A stretch of 64,000 nt of DNA from Lysinibacillus odysseyi 34hs-1 = NBRC 100172 (GCF_001591965.1 NZ_BCVX01000004.1:348407-412406); one strand, 5' to 3'. Shown: positions 1 to 11,534, numbered from the stretch's first letter. A program made the numbers and translations. Notes: generated by a model not told the origin, from the letters alone.

Positions 1-2176
<2,176 letters not shown>

Positions 2177-2201
2177 TTATTGCTTAAGTAACGAACTGTC
2201 T

Positions 2202-2279
2202 AGGCAAAGGCGCTGATTGCCTCAAACTTTCAAGATGTGTGATAGTCAGCTGCGATAAAACATGGGCCGGCTGACTATC
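2202..2279 (+). promoter_or_regulatory. Two hairpins in the sufU-sufB gap
   Basis: Two inverted repeats lie between sufU and sufB. A 6-bp stem joins 2202-2207 (AGGCAA) to 2217-2222. A perfect 10-bp stem joins 2241-2250 (GATAGTCAGC) to 2270-2279, with a 19-base loop. Neither is followed by a T run, so they do not look like terminators. They may be mRNA-processing or stability elements that let sufB be expressed differently from sufDSU. That role is inference. Confidence 0.5.
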
Positions 2280-2346
2280 TGTTCAAGCATTGGAGTGGAT
2301 GAGCGAGCGCTTTAGCACTTTTCTATAAACGAACGGAGGAGACAAC

Positions 2347-3744
2347 ATGGCGAAAAAGATGCCTGATATCGGCGATTACAAATATGGCTTCCATGATAAG
2401 GACGTATCAATTTTCCGTTCAAAACGTGGATTAACTGAAGAAATCGTTCGAGAAATTTCGAAAATGAAAGAAGAGCCGGAGTGGATGCTTGAATACCGCT
2501 TAAACGCTCTAGAAATCTTCTATTCAAAACCAATGCCGCAGTGGGGCGGCGACCTTTCTGCATTAAACTTCGACGAAATTACGTACTATGTAAAGCCGTC
2601 TGAAGCTACGCAAAAATCATGGGATGAAGTACCTGAAGAAATCAAACGTACATTTGATAAATTAGGTATTCCAGAAGCAGAACAAAAATACTTGGCTGGT
2701 GTATCTGCTCAGTATGAATCTGAAGTAGTTTACCACAACATGAAACAAGACCTTGAAGATATGGGGATTGTATTTAAAGATACAGACTCAGCACTTCGTG
2801 AAAATGAAGACATCTTCAAACAATACTGGGGTACAGTAATTCCAGCGTCAGACAACAAATTCGCTGCACTTAACTCAGCAGTATGGTCAGGCGGTTCATT
2901 TATCTATGTACCACCAGGTGTGAAAGTAGAAACACCATTACAAGCTTACTTCCGTATTAACTCTGAAAACATGGGTCAATTCGAACGTACGCTAATCATC
3001 GTTGACGAAGGTGCACACGTACACTATGTAGAAGGATGTACAGCACCTGTTTATACAACAAACTCACTACACTCAGCAGTAGTAGAAATCATCGTTAAGA
3101 AAGATGCCTACTGCCGTTATACAACGATTCAAAACTGGGCAAACAACGTTTACAACCTAGTAACAAAACGTACAGTTGTAGAAGCAAACGGTACGATGGA
3201 ATGGATCGACGGAAACATCGGTTCAAAATTAACGATGAAATATCCGGCATGTATCCTAAAAGGTGAAGGCGCACGTGGTATGACATTATCCATCGCATTA
3301 GCTGGCCGCGGTCAGCACCAAGATGCTGGTGCGAAAATGATCCACTTAGCACCAAACACATCTTCAACAATCGTATCAAAATCAATTTCTAAACAAGGCG
3401 GTAAAGTAACATACCGCGGTATCGTTCGCTTTGGTCCTCGTGCTACGGGTGCACGTGCGAACATCGAGTGTGATACATTAATCATGGATAATGAGTCTAC
3501 TTCAGACACAATTCCATACAACGAAATCTTAAATGACAATGTATCTTTAGAGCATGAAGCAAAAGTTTCAAAAGTATCTGAAGAGCAATTGTTCTACCTA
3601 ATGTCTCGTGGTATTTCAGAGGAAGAAGCGACAGAAATGATCGTAATGGGCTTCATCGAGCCGTTCACAAAAGAGCTTCCAATGGAGTACGCAGTAGAGA
3701 TGAACCGTCTGATCAAGTTCGAAATGGAAGGTTCTATCGGTTAA
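2347..3744 (+). CDS. sufB: SufB, Fe-S cluster scaffold subunit
   Basis: 465 aa, full length. SufB is the core subunit of the SufBCD complex on which Fe-S clusters are assembled in the cytosol. The N-terminus ([19 protein letters not shown]), the conserved [17 protein letters not shown] segment, HYVEGCTAP, and the C-terminal [13 protein letters not shown] block shared with SufD are all visible. The start has a good ribosome-binding site (GGAGGAG just upstream). It is the last gene of the suf operon, about 170 bases after sufU, and is followed at once by a strong terminator. Confidence 0.98.
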   Translation: MAKKMPDIGDYKYGFHDKDVSIFRSKRGLTEEIVREISKMKEEPEWMLEYRLNALEIFYSKPMPQWGGDLSALNFDEITYYVKPSEATQKSWDEVPEEIKRTFDKLGIPEAEQKYLAGVSAQYESEVVYHNMKQDLEDMGIVFKDTDSALRENEDIFKQYWGTVIPASDNKFAALNSAVWSGGSFIYVPPGVKVETPLQAYFRINSENMGQFERTLIIVDEGAHVHYVEGCTAPVYTTNSLHSAVVEIIVKKDAYCRYTTIQNWANNVYNLVTKRTVVEANGTMEWIDGNIGSKLTMKYPACILKGEGARGMTLSIALAGRGQHQDAGAKMIHLAPNTSSTIVSKSISKQGGKVTYRGIVRFGPRATGARANIECDTLIMDNESTSDTIPYNEILNDNVSLEHEAKVSKVSEEQLFYLMSRGISEEEATEMIVMGFIEPFTKELPMEYAVEMNRLIKFEMEGSIG

Positions 3745-3750
3745 TGATAA

Positions 3751-3785
3751 AAGATCGAGTGCAATGTGCACTCGATCTTTTTTTC
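3751..3785 (+). terminator. Terminator of the suf operon (works both ways)
   Basis: A perfect 12-bp stem (3752-3763 with 3767-3778, AGATCGAGTGCA) with a 3-base loop is followed by a run of seven T. The upstream side is A-rich, so it can also end transcription of the convergent AraC-type gene on the minus strand. Confidence 0.9.
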
Positions 3786-3811
3786 GTCAGTAAAGAGTTC
3801 ATTCTAATATA

Positions 3812-4657
3812 TTATGGAGAAACAATTGGGACCCACAGCTCATGTCTTGGCTTACGTTTGGGCCCGTAATAGCATTCGATACAAGGCAAATTGGCCAGCT
3901 CATAGCCAGACGTCGGTACCCATTCTGTATATAATCTCTTCCATGCTTCTACGATATTCGGAAAAACCGCCCATGTACTTGGAGGAAGAGTGAGAATCTC
4001 CATATCATTTGGTGGCTCGCTGTCATATCTTACTCCCATAAAATAAGCAAATTCGTCATCGGTAATGGATGCTTCTTTACCGCAAACACCTAGCAAACCC
4101 TCAAGCGAGCATTTTGGATTTTCCCAAGATAGATCAATCAGTTCCTGCATAAAACCATCTTTCTTTGCACCGTTCCATAGCGTAGGGATCGTTTTAAAGG
4201 CTCTTGCCGTTTTGACAGGTTTGCTTTTTCCTATGATTCGCAGCTCAAAGTCAATATTTTCAATTCTGTATTCCATTTCTGTGTCTCCTTTTATAGAAAT
4301 GTGGAAAGAGATTTTAGGGAAGGCCTTTAATTCAACACCTTGCTTTCTAGCTGCAGAAGGAGTTAAGCCGTGTATCTTTTTGAAAGCGCGTGTAAATGAA
4401 TCAACGGAATCATATCCATATTTTGCTGCGATATCGATGATGAGCACGTTGCTTTTTTGAATTTCAAACGCTGCAATAGTTAAACGTCTTCTTCTGATGT
4501 ATTCAGAAAGCGATATTCCGGAAATAGAAGAAAACATACGGGGAAAATGGTACTCTGATGTACAGGCAATCTTAGCTATTTCCTTATAGCTTATCTCCCC
4601 GTCGATATTTTGTTCAATATAGTCCAATACGTTATTCATTCGCTCCAGCCATTCCAT
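3812..4657 (-). CDS. AraC-family regulator with GyrI-like effector domain
   Basis: 281 aa. Residues about 8-105 form the twin helix-turn-helix DNA-binding domain of AraC/XylS regulators (YKEIAKIACTSEYHFPRMF, then IDIAAKYGYDSVDSFTRAFKK). Residues about 125-280 resemble the GyrI/Rob-like small-molecule binding domain (EMEYRIENIDFELRIIGKS). This N-terminal HTH plus C-terminal effector layout is that of Rob/SoxS-like multidrug or stress regulators. Its target is unknown and no obvious partner gene is adjacent. The start at 4657 has GAGGGAGA upstream on the minus strand. It converges with sufB and shares its terminator. Confidence 0.88.
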   Translation of the reverse strand: MEWLERMNNVLDYIEQNIDGEISYKEIAKIACTSEYHFPRMFSSISGISLSEYIRRRRLTIAAFEIQKSNVLIIDIAAKYGYDSVDSFTRAFKKIHGLTPSAARKQGVELKAFPKISFHISIKGDTEMEYRIENIDFELRIIGKSKPVKTARAFKTIPTLWNGAKKDGFMQELIDLSWENPKCSLEGLLGVCGKEASITDDEFAYFMGVRYDSEPPNDMEILTLPPSTWAVFPNIVEAWKRLYTEWVPTSGYELANLPCIECYYGPKRKPRHELWVPIVSP

Positions 4658-5089
4658 ATAATTTAATCTCCCTCAAACAACATAATAAGAAACTTACAAA
4701 AGTTTTGCCCGTCATTTCCTGCCTAAAAAAGTCGGATACACCATCTTTAAAATTGAGCAGTATTAATTATATTTTAGAAAATTTACCTGTAAATGTATAT
4801 TAACTTTTGCTGTAGAATCTTATATTTATACGCCATCATCAACGTATAAAAGAGACATAAACAGCTATGACAGGGCTTATTGACATAGCGCTATTATGAG
4901 CGGAACCTTAAACAGGCCATAAAGAGGATTAATCGGTACTGGAGAAATAACTAGTAATGGTTTGTTTCGCTTGCTTCTTCTATAAGAGCAGGAAGAATCG
5001 AAGGAAGTACATGTTTAGTAAACGGCCTTTCTAGTCGACATGTTGAAGGGAGAGATAGTAAACGGCCTAGCGATAGTGAATTTAACTGT
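4658..5089. other. Gene-free region between AraC gene and ugpQ
   Basis: 432 bases, AT-rich. It holds the promoter side of the AraC-type gene and the 3' flank of ugpQ. No convincing ORF was found. The only structure seen is a 13-base direct repeat, TAGTAAACGGCCT, at 5016-5028 and 5056-5068 (40-base spacing). Each copy is preceded by a CATGTT motif. No hairpin terminator was found for ugpQ here. Confidence 0.5.
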
Positions 5090-5815
5090 TCAACTAATAC
5101 GATGCAGACTAGACAAGATGATATCAGGTACATCAGTAAAAATAGCCTCAATTCCAGCTGTTTGAAGCTGCCTAGCAATTGCTGCATCGTTTACTGTAAA
5201 GGCCCTTACTGTGCATCCATCTTCAATCACCCTTTGGATTGCATGGCGGTATATATGGTAGTAATGGATGTGCAGTGCATCCCCAGGCAAAGAATTTACA
5301 TAAGAATTAATATCAACGATAAGAGAGCTAAACAGCACCCCTGTTTGAATAGTTGGCTGCAATTGATGGAATCGCTGGATGCTCTCATGATTAAAAGAAG
5401 AAATGATAATGCGTTCCTGTATTCCGGCCATCTCAATTTCCTCAGAAATAAGCTGTTCAATACCTTTGTATTCAAAAATATCGGATTTGATTTCAATATT
5501 CAGGATGTGGTCTGTTTCCTTGAAAACAGCAAGGACCTCTCGAAGAGTAGGAATCTTCTCACCGGCAAACTGCTCCCCAAACCATTTCCCGTAATCGTAT
5601 TGCCGGAGCTCTTTTAGTGTCATGTCCTTTACAAAGCCGGAACCATTTGACGTACGGTCAATTGTTTCATCATGAATGACAACCAATTGTCTATCCGCCG
5701 TTAGATGGACATCAAATTCTACACCGAATATGTCCAGCTCCGCTGCCTTACGGAAAGCAAGAAGTGTATTTTCCGGATATTTTCCACTGAATCCCCTATG
5801 TGCAAATAGCTTCAT
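5090..5815 (-). CDS. ugpQ: Cytosolic glycerophosphodiester phosphodiesterase
   Basis: 241 aa. It hydrolyses glycerophosphodiesters to sn-glycerol 3-phosphate and an alcohol. The GDPD core is clear: MKLFAHRGFSGKYPENT (catalytic HRG), GVEFDVHLTADRQLVVIHDE (metal-binding E and D, catalytic H), and LNIEIKSD. I start it at the ATG ending at 5815, not the longer frame, because HRG sits at residues 6-8 in the family and a GTGGGGA sequence lies just upstream. No signal peptide or membrane segment is seen, so it should act in the cytosol on imported diesters. It is divergent from ugpCAEB and probably shares its regulation. Confidence 0.92.
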   Translation of the reverse strand: MKLFAHRGFSGKYPENTLLAFRKAAELDIFGVEFDVHLTADRQLVVIHDETIDRTSNGSGFVKDMTLKELRQYDYGKWFGEQFAGEKIPTLREVLAVFKETDHILNIEIKSDIFEYKGIEQLISEEIEMAGIQERIIISSFNHESIQRFHQLQPTIQTGVLFSSLIVDINSYVNSLPGDALHIHYYHIYRHAIQRVIEDGCTVRAFTVNDAAIARQLQTAGIEAIFTDVPDIILSSLHRIS

Positions 5816-5900
5816 TTTCTTTTGTCCCCACTTTCGTATGAAAAATAGTAAAACTTCTTCTCTGTTTAGAATATAGTGATTCAAAGACCGACACAACCAA

Positions 5901-5954
5901 TTTACAGAAAATTCATATGGAGTTAACGCTCGCTTGATATCGGCCTTTTATAAT
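5901..5954 (+). promoter_or_regulatory. PhoP-box-like array and -10 of the ugp operon
   Basis: Four TT-N-A hexamers repeat every 11 bases: TTTACA (5901), TTCATA (5912), TTAACG (5923) and TTGATA (5934). They are followed by TATAAT at 5949-5954 with no good -35 box. This matches the known layout of Bacillus PhoP-activated promoters, where tandem TT(A/C/T)A(C/T)A repeats spaced by about 5 bases replace the -35. The array lies between divergent ugpQ and ugpC. PhoP control is inferred from this pattern. Confidence 0.7.
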
Positions 5955-6004
5955 GGTTTTTGTAAAGGAGCGTTAGCCCGTCAAGAAGGGGGAGAAGAAG
6001 GTGC

Positions 6005-7093
6005 ATGGAAAGAGTAAAGCTGGAGAATGTGAAAAAGTCTTATGACAAACAGACGGAAGTGCTCCGGGATATCAATGTAGAAATAGAACCGGGAGAATTT
6101 TTTGTGCTAGTGGGCCCATCAGGATGCGGAAAGAGTACAATGTTGCGGGTTATCGCAGGGTTGGAGGAAATATCGGCAGGAAGCCTGATTTTCGGAGAGG
6201 AAATCGTTAATGATATTCATCCGAGTAAGCGCGGGATTACGATGGTATTCCAAAATTATGCCCTGTATCCACATATGACAGTAGCTGAAAATATCGGATT
6301 TGGGCTTCAGGTGAAGAAGCTTGGCAAACAACTTCGAAAAGAAAAAATAGAAGAAGTGGCGGCTATGCTCGGCTTAAGTGATTATTTGAGCAGGAAGCCG
6401 CGGCAGCTATCAGGCGGTCAGCGGCAGCGTGTGGCGCTAGCAAGAGCAATCGTGAATGAGCAGCCGATTTGTTTGATGGATGAGCCCCTTTCCAACCTGG
6501 ATGCAAAACTGCGTGCCCATATGCGCTCTGAGCTTCGGCGCTTACAAAAAAAGCTAGGCTTTACGATGATCTATGTTACACATGATCAGGTGGAAGCGAT
6601 GACAATGGGAGACAGGATGATGATTTTAGATAAAGGGATTGCCCAGCAAATCGGCAGTCCGATGGATATTTATAATTATCCTGAGAATACATTCGTCGCT
6701 ACATTTATCGGCTCGCCGCCAATGAATTTGAAAAAAGCAATTGTACAAGCAGGAGCCCCTGCCATCAGGCTCAGTTCCACTATTACGCTGTCTGTTGAAG
6801 CAGAGCTTTTAGAGAAATTACCGGATAGTGTCATTTTCGGGATTCGGCCGGAGCATCTTGTACAGCCGGTAGAAGGAAGCAAGATTTACAAGGCACCGGT
6901 AGTAAATGTAGCACTTTTAGGAAATGAAACATTGATTTCGCTTGATTTGGATGGAGAAGAATGGATTTGTAAATGGGGAGGGCAATGGCATTATAAAGTC
7001 GGCCAATCACTTGAATTTTCTATTAACGAAGAGGAAGTTTGCTTGTTTGATCCGGAGACAGAAAAAATCATCCAAAAAGGGATGAAAGGATAA
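6005..7093 (+). CDS. ugpC: Glycerol-3-phosphate ABC transporter, ATP-binding protein
   Basis: 362 aa. It is the ATPase of an importer of the CUT1 (maltose/glycerol-phosphate) family. Walker A GPSGCGKST, signature LSGGQRQRV, Walker B LMDEPLSNLD and the H-loop YVTHDQ are all present. The C-terminal third (about 235-362) is the TOBE/regulatory domain usual for MalK/UgpC (GIRPEH). The start at 6005 follows a purine-rich AAGAAGGGGGAG region. It is first in the ugpC-A-E-B operon; ugpA follows 11 bases later. The substrate is inferred from the divergent ugpQ and the binding protein, since CUT1 ATPases are often shared between sugars. Confidence 0.92.
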   Translation: MERVKLENVKKSYDKQTEVLRDINVEIEPGEFFVLVGPSGCGKSTMLRVIAGLEEISAGSLIFGEEIVNDIHPSKRGITMVFQNYALYPHMTVAENIGFGLQVKKLGKQLRKEKIEEVAAMLGLSDYLSRKPRQLSGGQRQRVALARAIVNEQPICLMDEPLSNLDAKLRAHMRSELRRLQKKLGFTMIYVTHDQVEAMTMGDRMMILDKGIAQQIGSPMDIYNYPENTFVATFIGSPPMNLKKAIVQAGAPAIRLSSTITLSVEAELLEKLPDSVIFGIRPEHLVQPVEGSKIYKAPVVNVALLGNETLISLDLDGEEWICKWGGQWHYKVGQSLEFSINEEEVCLFDPETEKIIQKGMKG

Positions 7094-7104
7094 GGGGGAA
7101 GTTT

Positions 7105-7989
7105 ATGAAGCTATGGAAACGTACTGTAAACGTAAGAGTGGGACTGCTTTACCTGCTCCCCTCGATTATCCTTTTTGGACTGTTCGTATTCTACCCGATG
7201 GCAAAGACAATTTATTTAAGCTTCTTTTTAACCAATCAAAACGGCTTGCCTGTCTATTTTAATGGGCTGGAAAACTATACGTTTATCTTTTCGTCGGATG
7301 AGTTCCGTAATAGCATGAAGGCGACTTTGTTATTTGTTGTTTATACTGTCCCGGTGAGTGTGTTGATTGCGCTTATCATGGCCATTTTGGCGAATGAAAA
7401 ACTGAAGGGAGTCGGCTTCTACCGGACTATCTTTTCATCAACGATGGGCATTTCCGTTGCGGCTTCGGCTGTCGTATGGCTGTTTCTGTTCCACCCATCA
7501 GTCGGTGCTTTTAACAATATCTTGAAAACCGTTGACTTGCCAGCTGTCCAGTGGCTGCTGGATCCTGATTGGGCCTTGCTTTCTGTTTCCTTGACGACGA
7601 TCTGGATGAATATTGGCTTCAACTTTCTCGTCATTTTAGGAGGTCTGCAAAATATTGATGAAAGCCTGTATGAAAGTGCAACGATAGACGGGGCAGGTTA
7701 TTTTACAAAACTGCGCCGAATCACCATTCCGCTTTTATCTCCTACATTATTTTTCATCATTACGATTTCATTAATTAATGCATTCCAGAGCTTCGGCCAA
7801 ATCGATATTTTAACAAAGGGCGGTCCGATTCAGTCAACAAACCTCGTTGTGTATTCGATTTATAAGGAGGCCTTCGTCAATTATCAGTTCGGTACCGCCA
7901 GCGCGCAGGCTATTGTATTATTTGGCGTCGTGCTCATTGTGACGATCCTGCAATTTAAGTTTGGAGAAAGGAAGGTTCATTACCAATGA
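7105..7989 (+). CDS. ugpA: Glycerol-3-phosphate ABC transporter permease UgpA
   Basis: 294 aa, six predicted membrane segments, beginning with LLYLLPSIILFGLFVFYP. The EAA loop that contacts the ATPase is visible near residues 190-215 (YESATIDGAGYFTKLRRITIP). It forms the membrane channel with UgpE. Its last four bases overlap the ugpE start (ATGA), showing translational coupling. The length and loop are typical of MalF/UgpA-type CUT1 permeases. Confidence 0.92.
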   Translation: MKLWKRTVNVRVGLLYLLPSIILFGLFVFYPMAKTIYLSFFLTNQNGLPVYFNGLENYTFIFSSDEFRNSMKATLLFVVYTVPVSVLIALIMAILANEKLKGVGFYRTIFSSTMGISVAASAVVWLFLFHPSVGAFNNILKTVDLPAVQWLLDPDWALLSVSLTTIWMNIGFNFLVILGGLQNIDESLYESATIDGAGYFTKLRRITIPLLSPTLFFIITISLINAFQSFGQIDILTKGGPIQSTNLVVYSIYKEAFVNYQFGTASAQAIVLFGVVLIVTILQFKFGERKVHYQ

Positions 7990-8804
7990 AAATGCCTCTT
8001 TCTCAAAAAATACTCTTCTATATTCTTCTGACGGTTTTTGCCGTTCTCGTATTTTTTCCTGTCGCCTATGCCTTTTTGATTTCATTCATGACGCCGCAGG
8101 AAGTGCTGATGGGCAATATTCTGCCGCGCAGCTTTTCATTTGGAAACTACGAACAAGCTTTTGAGCGTCTGCCGCTTCTGAAATATTTATTCAATAGCTT
8201 TGTTGTTTCTACAGTCGTCATGGCAGGACAGGTATTGGTATGTGCTATGGCTGCCTATGTATTTGTATTTCTGCCGTTCCGAGGCAGCAACCTGATCTTC
8301 TTCCTGTTCATCTCTACGATGATGATTCCGTGGGAGGCAACAATGATTCCGAATTTCCTGCTTATTCAGGGGTTCGGCTGGACGAATACGTATATGGCAC
8401 TAACACTGCCCTTTTTTGCATCTGCATTTGGTACGTTCCTGTTGCGCCAGCACTTTTTGACAATCCCATATGAATTGTATGAAGCAGCTCAAATTGGAGG
8501 AGTCGGCAAGCTGAAGTTTTTCTGGAAGGTTGTATTGCCGATGTCCAAAACAAGTGTCATTACATTGGGCGCCTATAGTTTTTTAACGACGTGGAATATG
8601 TATTTATGGCCGCTGCTTACGACAACGAATGATACGGTTAGAACCGTTCAGATCGGTATTCGCCAATTACAGTCAAACGAAAGTGCAACAGATTGGGGGG
8701 TGGTCATGGCAGGTGTAATGATTATTATTTTACCTACGTTAATTCTGCTCTTTTTAGGTCAGAAGCAATTGCAAAAAGGATTAACGCAAGGAGCTATTAA
8801 ATAA
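7986..8804 (+). CDS. ugpE: Glycerol-3-phosphate ABC transporter permease UgpE
   Basis: 272 aa, six predicted membrane segments. The EAA motif (YEAAQIGGVGKLKFFWKVVLP) lies near residues 165-185, as in MalG/UgpE permeases. It pairs with UgpA in the inner-membrane channel. It overlaps the ugpA stop by four bases, and ugpB starts 20 bases downstream. No anomalies. Confidence 0.92.
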   Translation: MKMPLSQKILFYILLTVFAVLVFFPVAYAFLISFMTPQEVLMGNILPRSFSFGNYEQAFERLPLLKYLFNSFVVSTVVMAGQVLVCAMAAYVFVFLPFRGSNLIFFLFISTMMIPWEATMIPNFLLIQGFGWTNTYMALTLPFFASAFGTFLLRQHFLTIPYELYEAAQIGGVGKLKFFWKVVLPMSKTSVITLGAYSFLTTWNMYLWPLLTTTNDTVRTVQIGIRQLQSNESATDWGVVMAGVMIIILPTLILLFLGQKQLQKGLTQGAIK

Positions 8805-8824
8805 ATGAAAAGGGGCTTAGAAGA

Positions 8825-10198
8825 ATGTCCAATGTAAAGAAGCTGTTTATGTTTGGTTTGATGTTTGCTTTATTATTTATTATTAGTGCCTGTAATGGCG
8901 AGGAAGCTGCTGACGAACAAAATGAATCATCAGAAGGAAAAACAGAAGAAAATACGGCGGCACCAGCCGGAGAAAAAACAAAAATTGAATTTTGGCATGC
9001 AATGAGCGGGCCGAACCAACAGGCGATTGATAATATTGTAGCTGACTATAATGCCTCGCAGGACAAATACGAAGTAGAAGCGCTATTTCAAGGAAGCTAT
9101 GAGGAATCTTTGACAAAGCTTCGAAGTGTTGGCGGGACAGCGGATGCCCCGGCTATTATGCAAGTATTTGAAGTTGGAACAAAATATATGATCGACAGCG
9201 GCTATATCGAACCGGTACAAACATTCATTGATAAGGATAACTATGATATCGGCCAATTAGAAGAAAATATCCTAAACTATTATTCTGTCGATGATCAGTT
9301 GTATTCAATGCCATTTAACTCTTCTACCCCTGTTATGCTCTACAATAAAGATGCATTTAAAGCTGCCGGGCTGGATCCTGAAAATCCGCCTGAAACATTT
9401 GCGGAAGTGAAAGCAGCGGCTGAAAAACTAACAAATGGTGATATGAAGGGCTTTTCAATTCTTTTATACGGCTGGTTCTTTGAAGAAATGCTTGCAACAC
9501 AGGGCGGTCTTTATGTAGATGCTGACAATGGCCGTACAGGTCAAGTAACAGAAGCATTATTCAATGGCGAAGAAGGACGTCGTGTATTTGAATTCCTCAA
9601 AGAAATGAACGATGCGGGCACTCTTGGTAACTTCGGCTCTGTATGGGATGATATCCGGACTGCCTTTGTATCCGGTCAAGTAGCGATGTATCTCGATTCA
9701 TCTGCCGGGATTTCAGGCCTAGTGGAAAGTGCGCCATTTGAAGTAGGGGCAGCGTACATTCCGTATTCTGAAAAGGCAGAGCGTAACGGGGTTATTATCG
9801 GCGGGGCATCATTATGGATGATGAACGGTATCTCCGAAGAGGAGCAGGCTGGTGCGTGGGATTTCATGAAATACTTGCAAACAGCACCTGTTCAGGCAAA
9901 ATGGCACGTAACAACAGGCTACTTTGCAATCAATCCAGCCGCATATGATGAAGCGATTGTCAAAGAACGTTGGGAACAGTATCCACACTTCCAAGTGACA
10001 GTGGACCAACTGCAGGATACAAAGCCGTCTACAGCGACACAAGGAGCCCTGATTTCCGTGTTCCCGGAATCACGCGAGCATATCGTAACAGCAATTGAAG
10101 AGCTGTACCAGGGCGGTGACCCACAGGCGGTACTTGACAAGGCAGCAGAGTCTACAAATCGTGCTATCGAAATCGCTAATAAAACGAGCGGTAAATAA
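8825..10198 (+). CDS. ugpB: Glycerol-3-phosphate-binding lipoprotein UgpB
   Basis: 457 aa. This is the extracellular solute-binding protein of the importer. It has a lipoprotein signal peptide with lipobox IISAC (lipidated C23), then an acidic low-complexity linker (about 24-50), then a family 1 binding domain beginning KIEFWHAMSGPNQQAID. FWHAMSGP-type openings are common in UgpB proteins. It is last in the operon, as is usual in this arrangement, and is followed by a strong terminator. The exact ligand (G3P or a glycerophosphodiester such as glycerophosphocholine) cannot be set from sequence. The cytosolic ugpQ next door favours diester uptake. Confidence 0.9.
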   Translation: MSNVKKLFMFGLMFALLFIISACNGEEAADEQNESSEGKTEENTAAPAGEKTKIEFWHAMSGPNQQAIDNIVADYNASQDKYEVEALFQGSYEESLTKLRSVGGTADAPAIMQVFEVGTKYMIDSGYIEPVQTFIDKDNYDIGQLEENILNYYSVDDQLYSMPFNSSTPVMLYNKDAFKAAGLDPENPPETFAEVKAAAEKLTNGDMKGFSILLYGWFFEEMLATQGGLYVDADNGRTGQVTEALFNGEEGRRVFEFLKEMNDAGTLGNFGSVWDDIRTAFVSGQVAMYLDSSAGISGLVESAPFEVGAAYIPYSEKAERNGVIIGGASLWMMNGISEEEQAGAWDFMKYLQTAPVQAKWHVTTGYFAINPAAYDEAIVKERWEQYPHFQVTVDQLQDTKPSTATQGALISVFPESREHIVTAIEELYQGGDPQAVLDKAAESTNRAIEIANKTSGK

Positions 10199-10208
10199 TT
10201 TATGTAAG

Positions 10209-10253
10209 GGGCTGTGTTAAAGGTCATTTTGACTTTTAACACAGCCTTTTTCC
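10209..10253 (+). terminator. Terminator of the ugp operon (repeat copy 1)
   Basis: A 16-bp stem (10210-10225 with 10231-10246, one G-T pair) carrying GGCTGTGTTAAAGGTC is followed by TTTTTCC. Nearly the same hairpin recurs at 11623-11665 after the next gene, so it belongs to a dispersed terminator-type repeat. Confidence 0.9.
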
Positions 10254-10505
10254 ATCATAAATAGCTGCTGTAACATAATGCGCCTGGGTCATCCCCCCTT
10301 CCTAAAAGAGATGTTTCGGAATGTCTTCTCGAACAACTACTTCCTTGTTTTAGAAAGGCTGATGACTTTTAACGCGAAAGGGAAATAGTTTGCTTTTTAC
10401 TGTATACTTGAAAGAGAAAAGAAAAATCCACAGTGAATCATAATAGAAAGTATCTTATAAGACGGCCATCTAATTTGGGAGGCTGCGTTATGTAGAAAGG
10501 CGGCT

Positions 10506-11534
10506 ATGCAAAACATGGGGCATGAAGTGGATATGAGAGAACATAACGAAGAGCAGGTCATCTATTTAAGTTCTCCTGTAATCGAAACATTAGCACTGTT
10601 CAGCTCGCTGATCCAGGTGAAAAATGACTTTTTAACCGAAGAGAGAGAGCAGTTAGAAGAGGCGTATCAAAACAATTTTGCAGTTGTCCAGTTAAAGAAA
10701 TTACCAGACTATAGTGTATATAATCTTTTTAATTTACTTATTCCTATACCTCATTTTTCTTCTGTAGAGCTGTTTGCTGAAAGTTTAAAACGGATGGCGC
10801 CAGGGAAATTCCTTTATTACTTTTGGGGAGAGGATGTACCCGTAGAAATAGTGACGAAGCTGTGGGAAAGTCCAAAAACAATTTGGGAACTAGATAGCAA
10901 CTACTATTGGCAGACGGATGAAGTGAAGGCTATTTACGAACAATGGCTTCCGGTGCTGCAGGGTTTTAAGAATGAGCTGGCGGAACTTTTAGTGAACATT
11001 TCAAAAACTGCTGTGTTTCATGCAATGTGGCAGGAACGGGAGCCGCTTATGGAAGCATCGATTCGGGAGCTTCAACAACTATCGATGCCTTCGCTATCTT
11101 TGGCACAATATGTTATGGGAAAAACCTTTAAACGCACAAGCTTGTATAAAATGTATTACTTCATTCCGAGCTACTGCATGACCCCGGCACGCATCCGCAT
11201 ATTCAATGAATCGGTATGCATGGTGATTTACGGCTGTGCCAATGCATTATCGAATGAACGAGAGTCAAGCGAGGAGCTGGCCATCCGTTTAAAGGCGCTG
11301 GCGGATCCGAACCGCCTGCTTATTCTCCGTTTGCTGTCTGTCAAAAAAGAATATGGAGCAAAACTGGCTGAATATATCGGTCTTACAACAGCCACGATTT
11401 CCCATCATCTAGACATATTAAAAAAGGCAGGTCTTGTGAAAGAGGAAAAAATCGGCACGATCAAATATTTTGCAGTCGACAAGGAACAGATTACGGAAAT
11501 GATGCAAAGCCTGCAGCACCTTATCGGGAAATAA
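10506..11534 (+). CDS. ArsR-type winged-helix regulator with long N-terminal domain
   Basis: 342 aa. The last 80 residues (about 262-342) are an ArsR-type winged helix: LKALADPNRLLILRLL, then a recognition helix in LTTATISHHLDILKKAG and a wing. Classic ArsR repressors are about 100 aa, so the 250-residue N-terminal part is extra. It is rich in aromatic residues and has no motif I recognise. No metal-binding cysteine pair (CxC) is visible, so it is unlikely to be a simple metal sensor. Three ATGs (10506, 10515, 10533) are possible starts. The first has AAAGG five bases upstream and is used here. The gene stands alone between two terminators. Confidence 0.75.
   Translation: MQNMGHEVDMREHNEEQVIYLSSPVIETLALFSSLIQVKNDFLTEEREQLEEAYQNNFAVVQLKKLPDYSVYNLFNLLIPIPHFSSVELFAESLKRMAPGKFLYYFWGEDVPVEIVTKLWESPKTIWELDSNYYWQTDEVKAIYEQWLPVLQGFKNELAELLVNISKTAVFHAMWQEREPLMEASIRELQQLSMPSLSLAQYVMGKTFKRTSLYKMYYFIPSYCMTPARIRIFNESVCMVIYGCANALSNERESSEELAIRLKALADPNRLLILRLLSVKKEYGAKLAEYIGLTTATISHHLDILKKAGLVKEEKIGTIKYFAVDKEQITEMMQSLQHLIGK

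Noticed and set aside
4951..5187. 78-codon minus-strand ORF downstream of ugpQ
   Set aside because: It overlaps the 3' end of ugpQ in another frame, has no ribosome-binding site and no recognisable motif.
5102..5617. 171-codon plus-strand ORF opposite ugpQ
   Set aside because: It is antisense to a clear GDPD gene whose catalytic motifs are intact; no ribosome-binding site.
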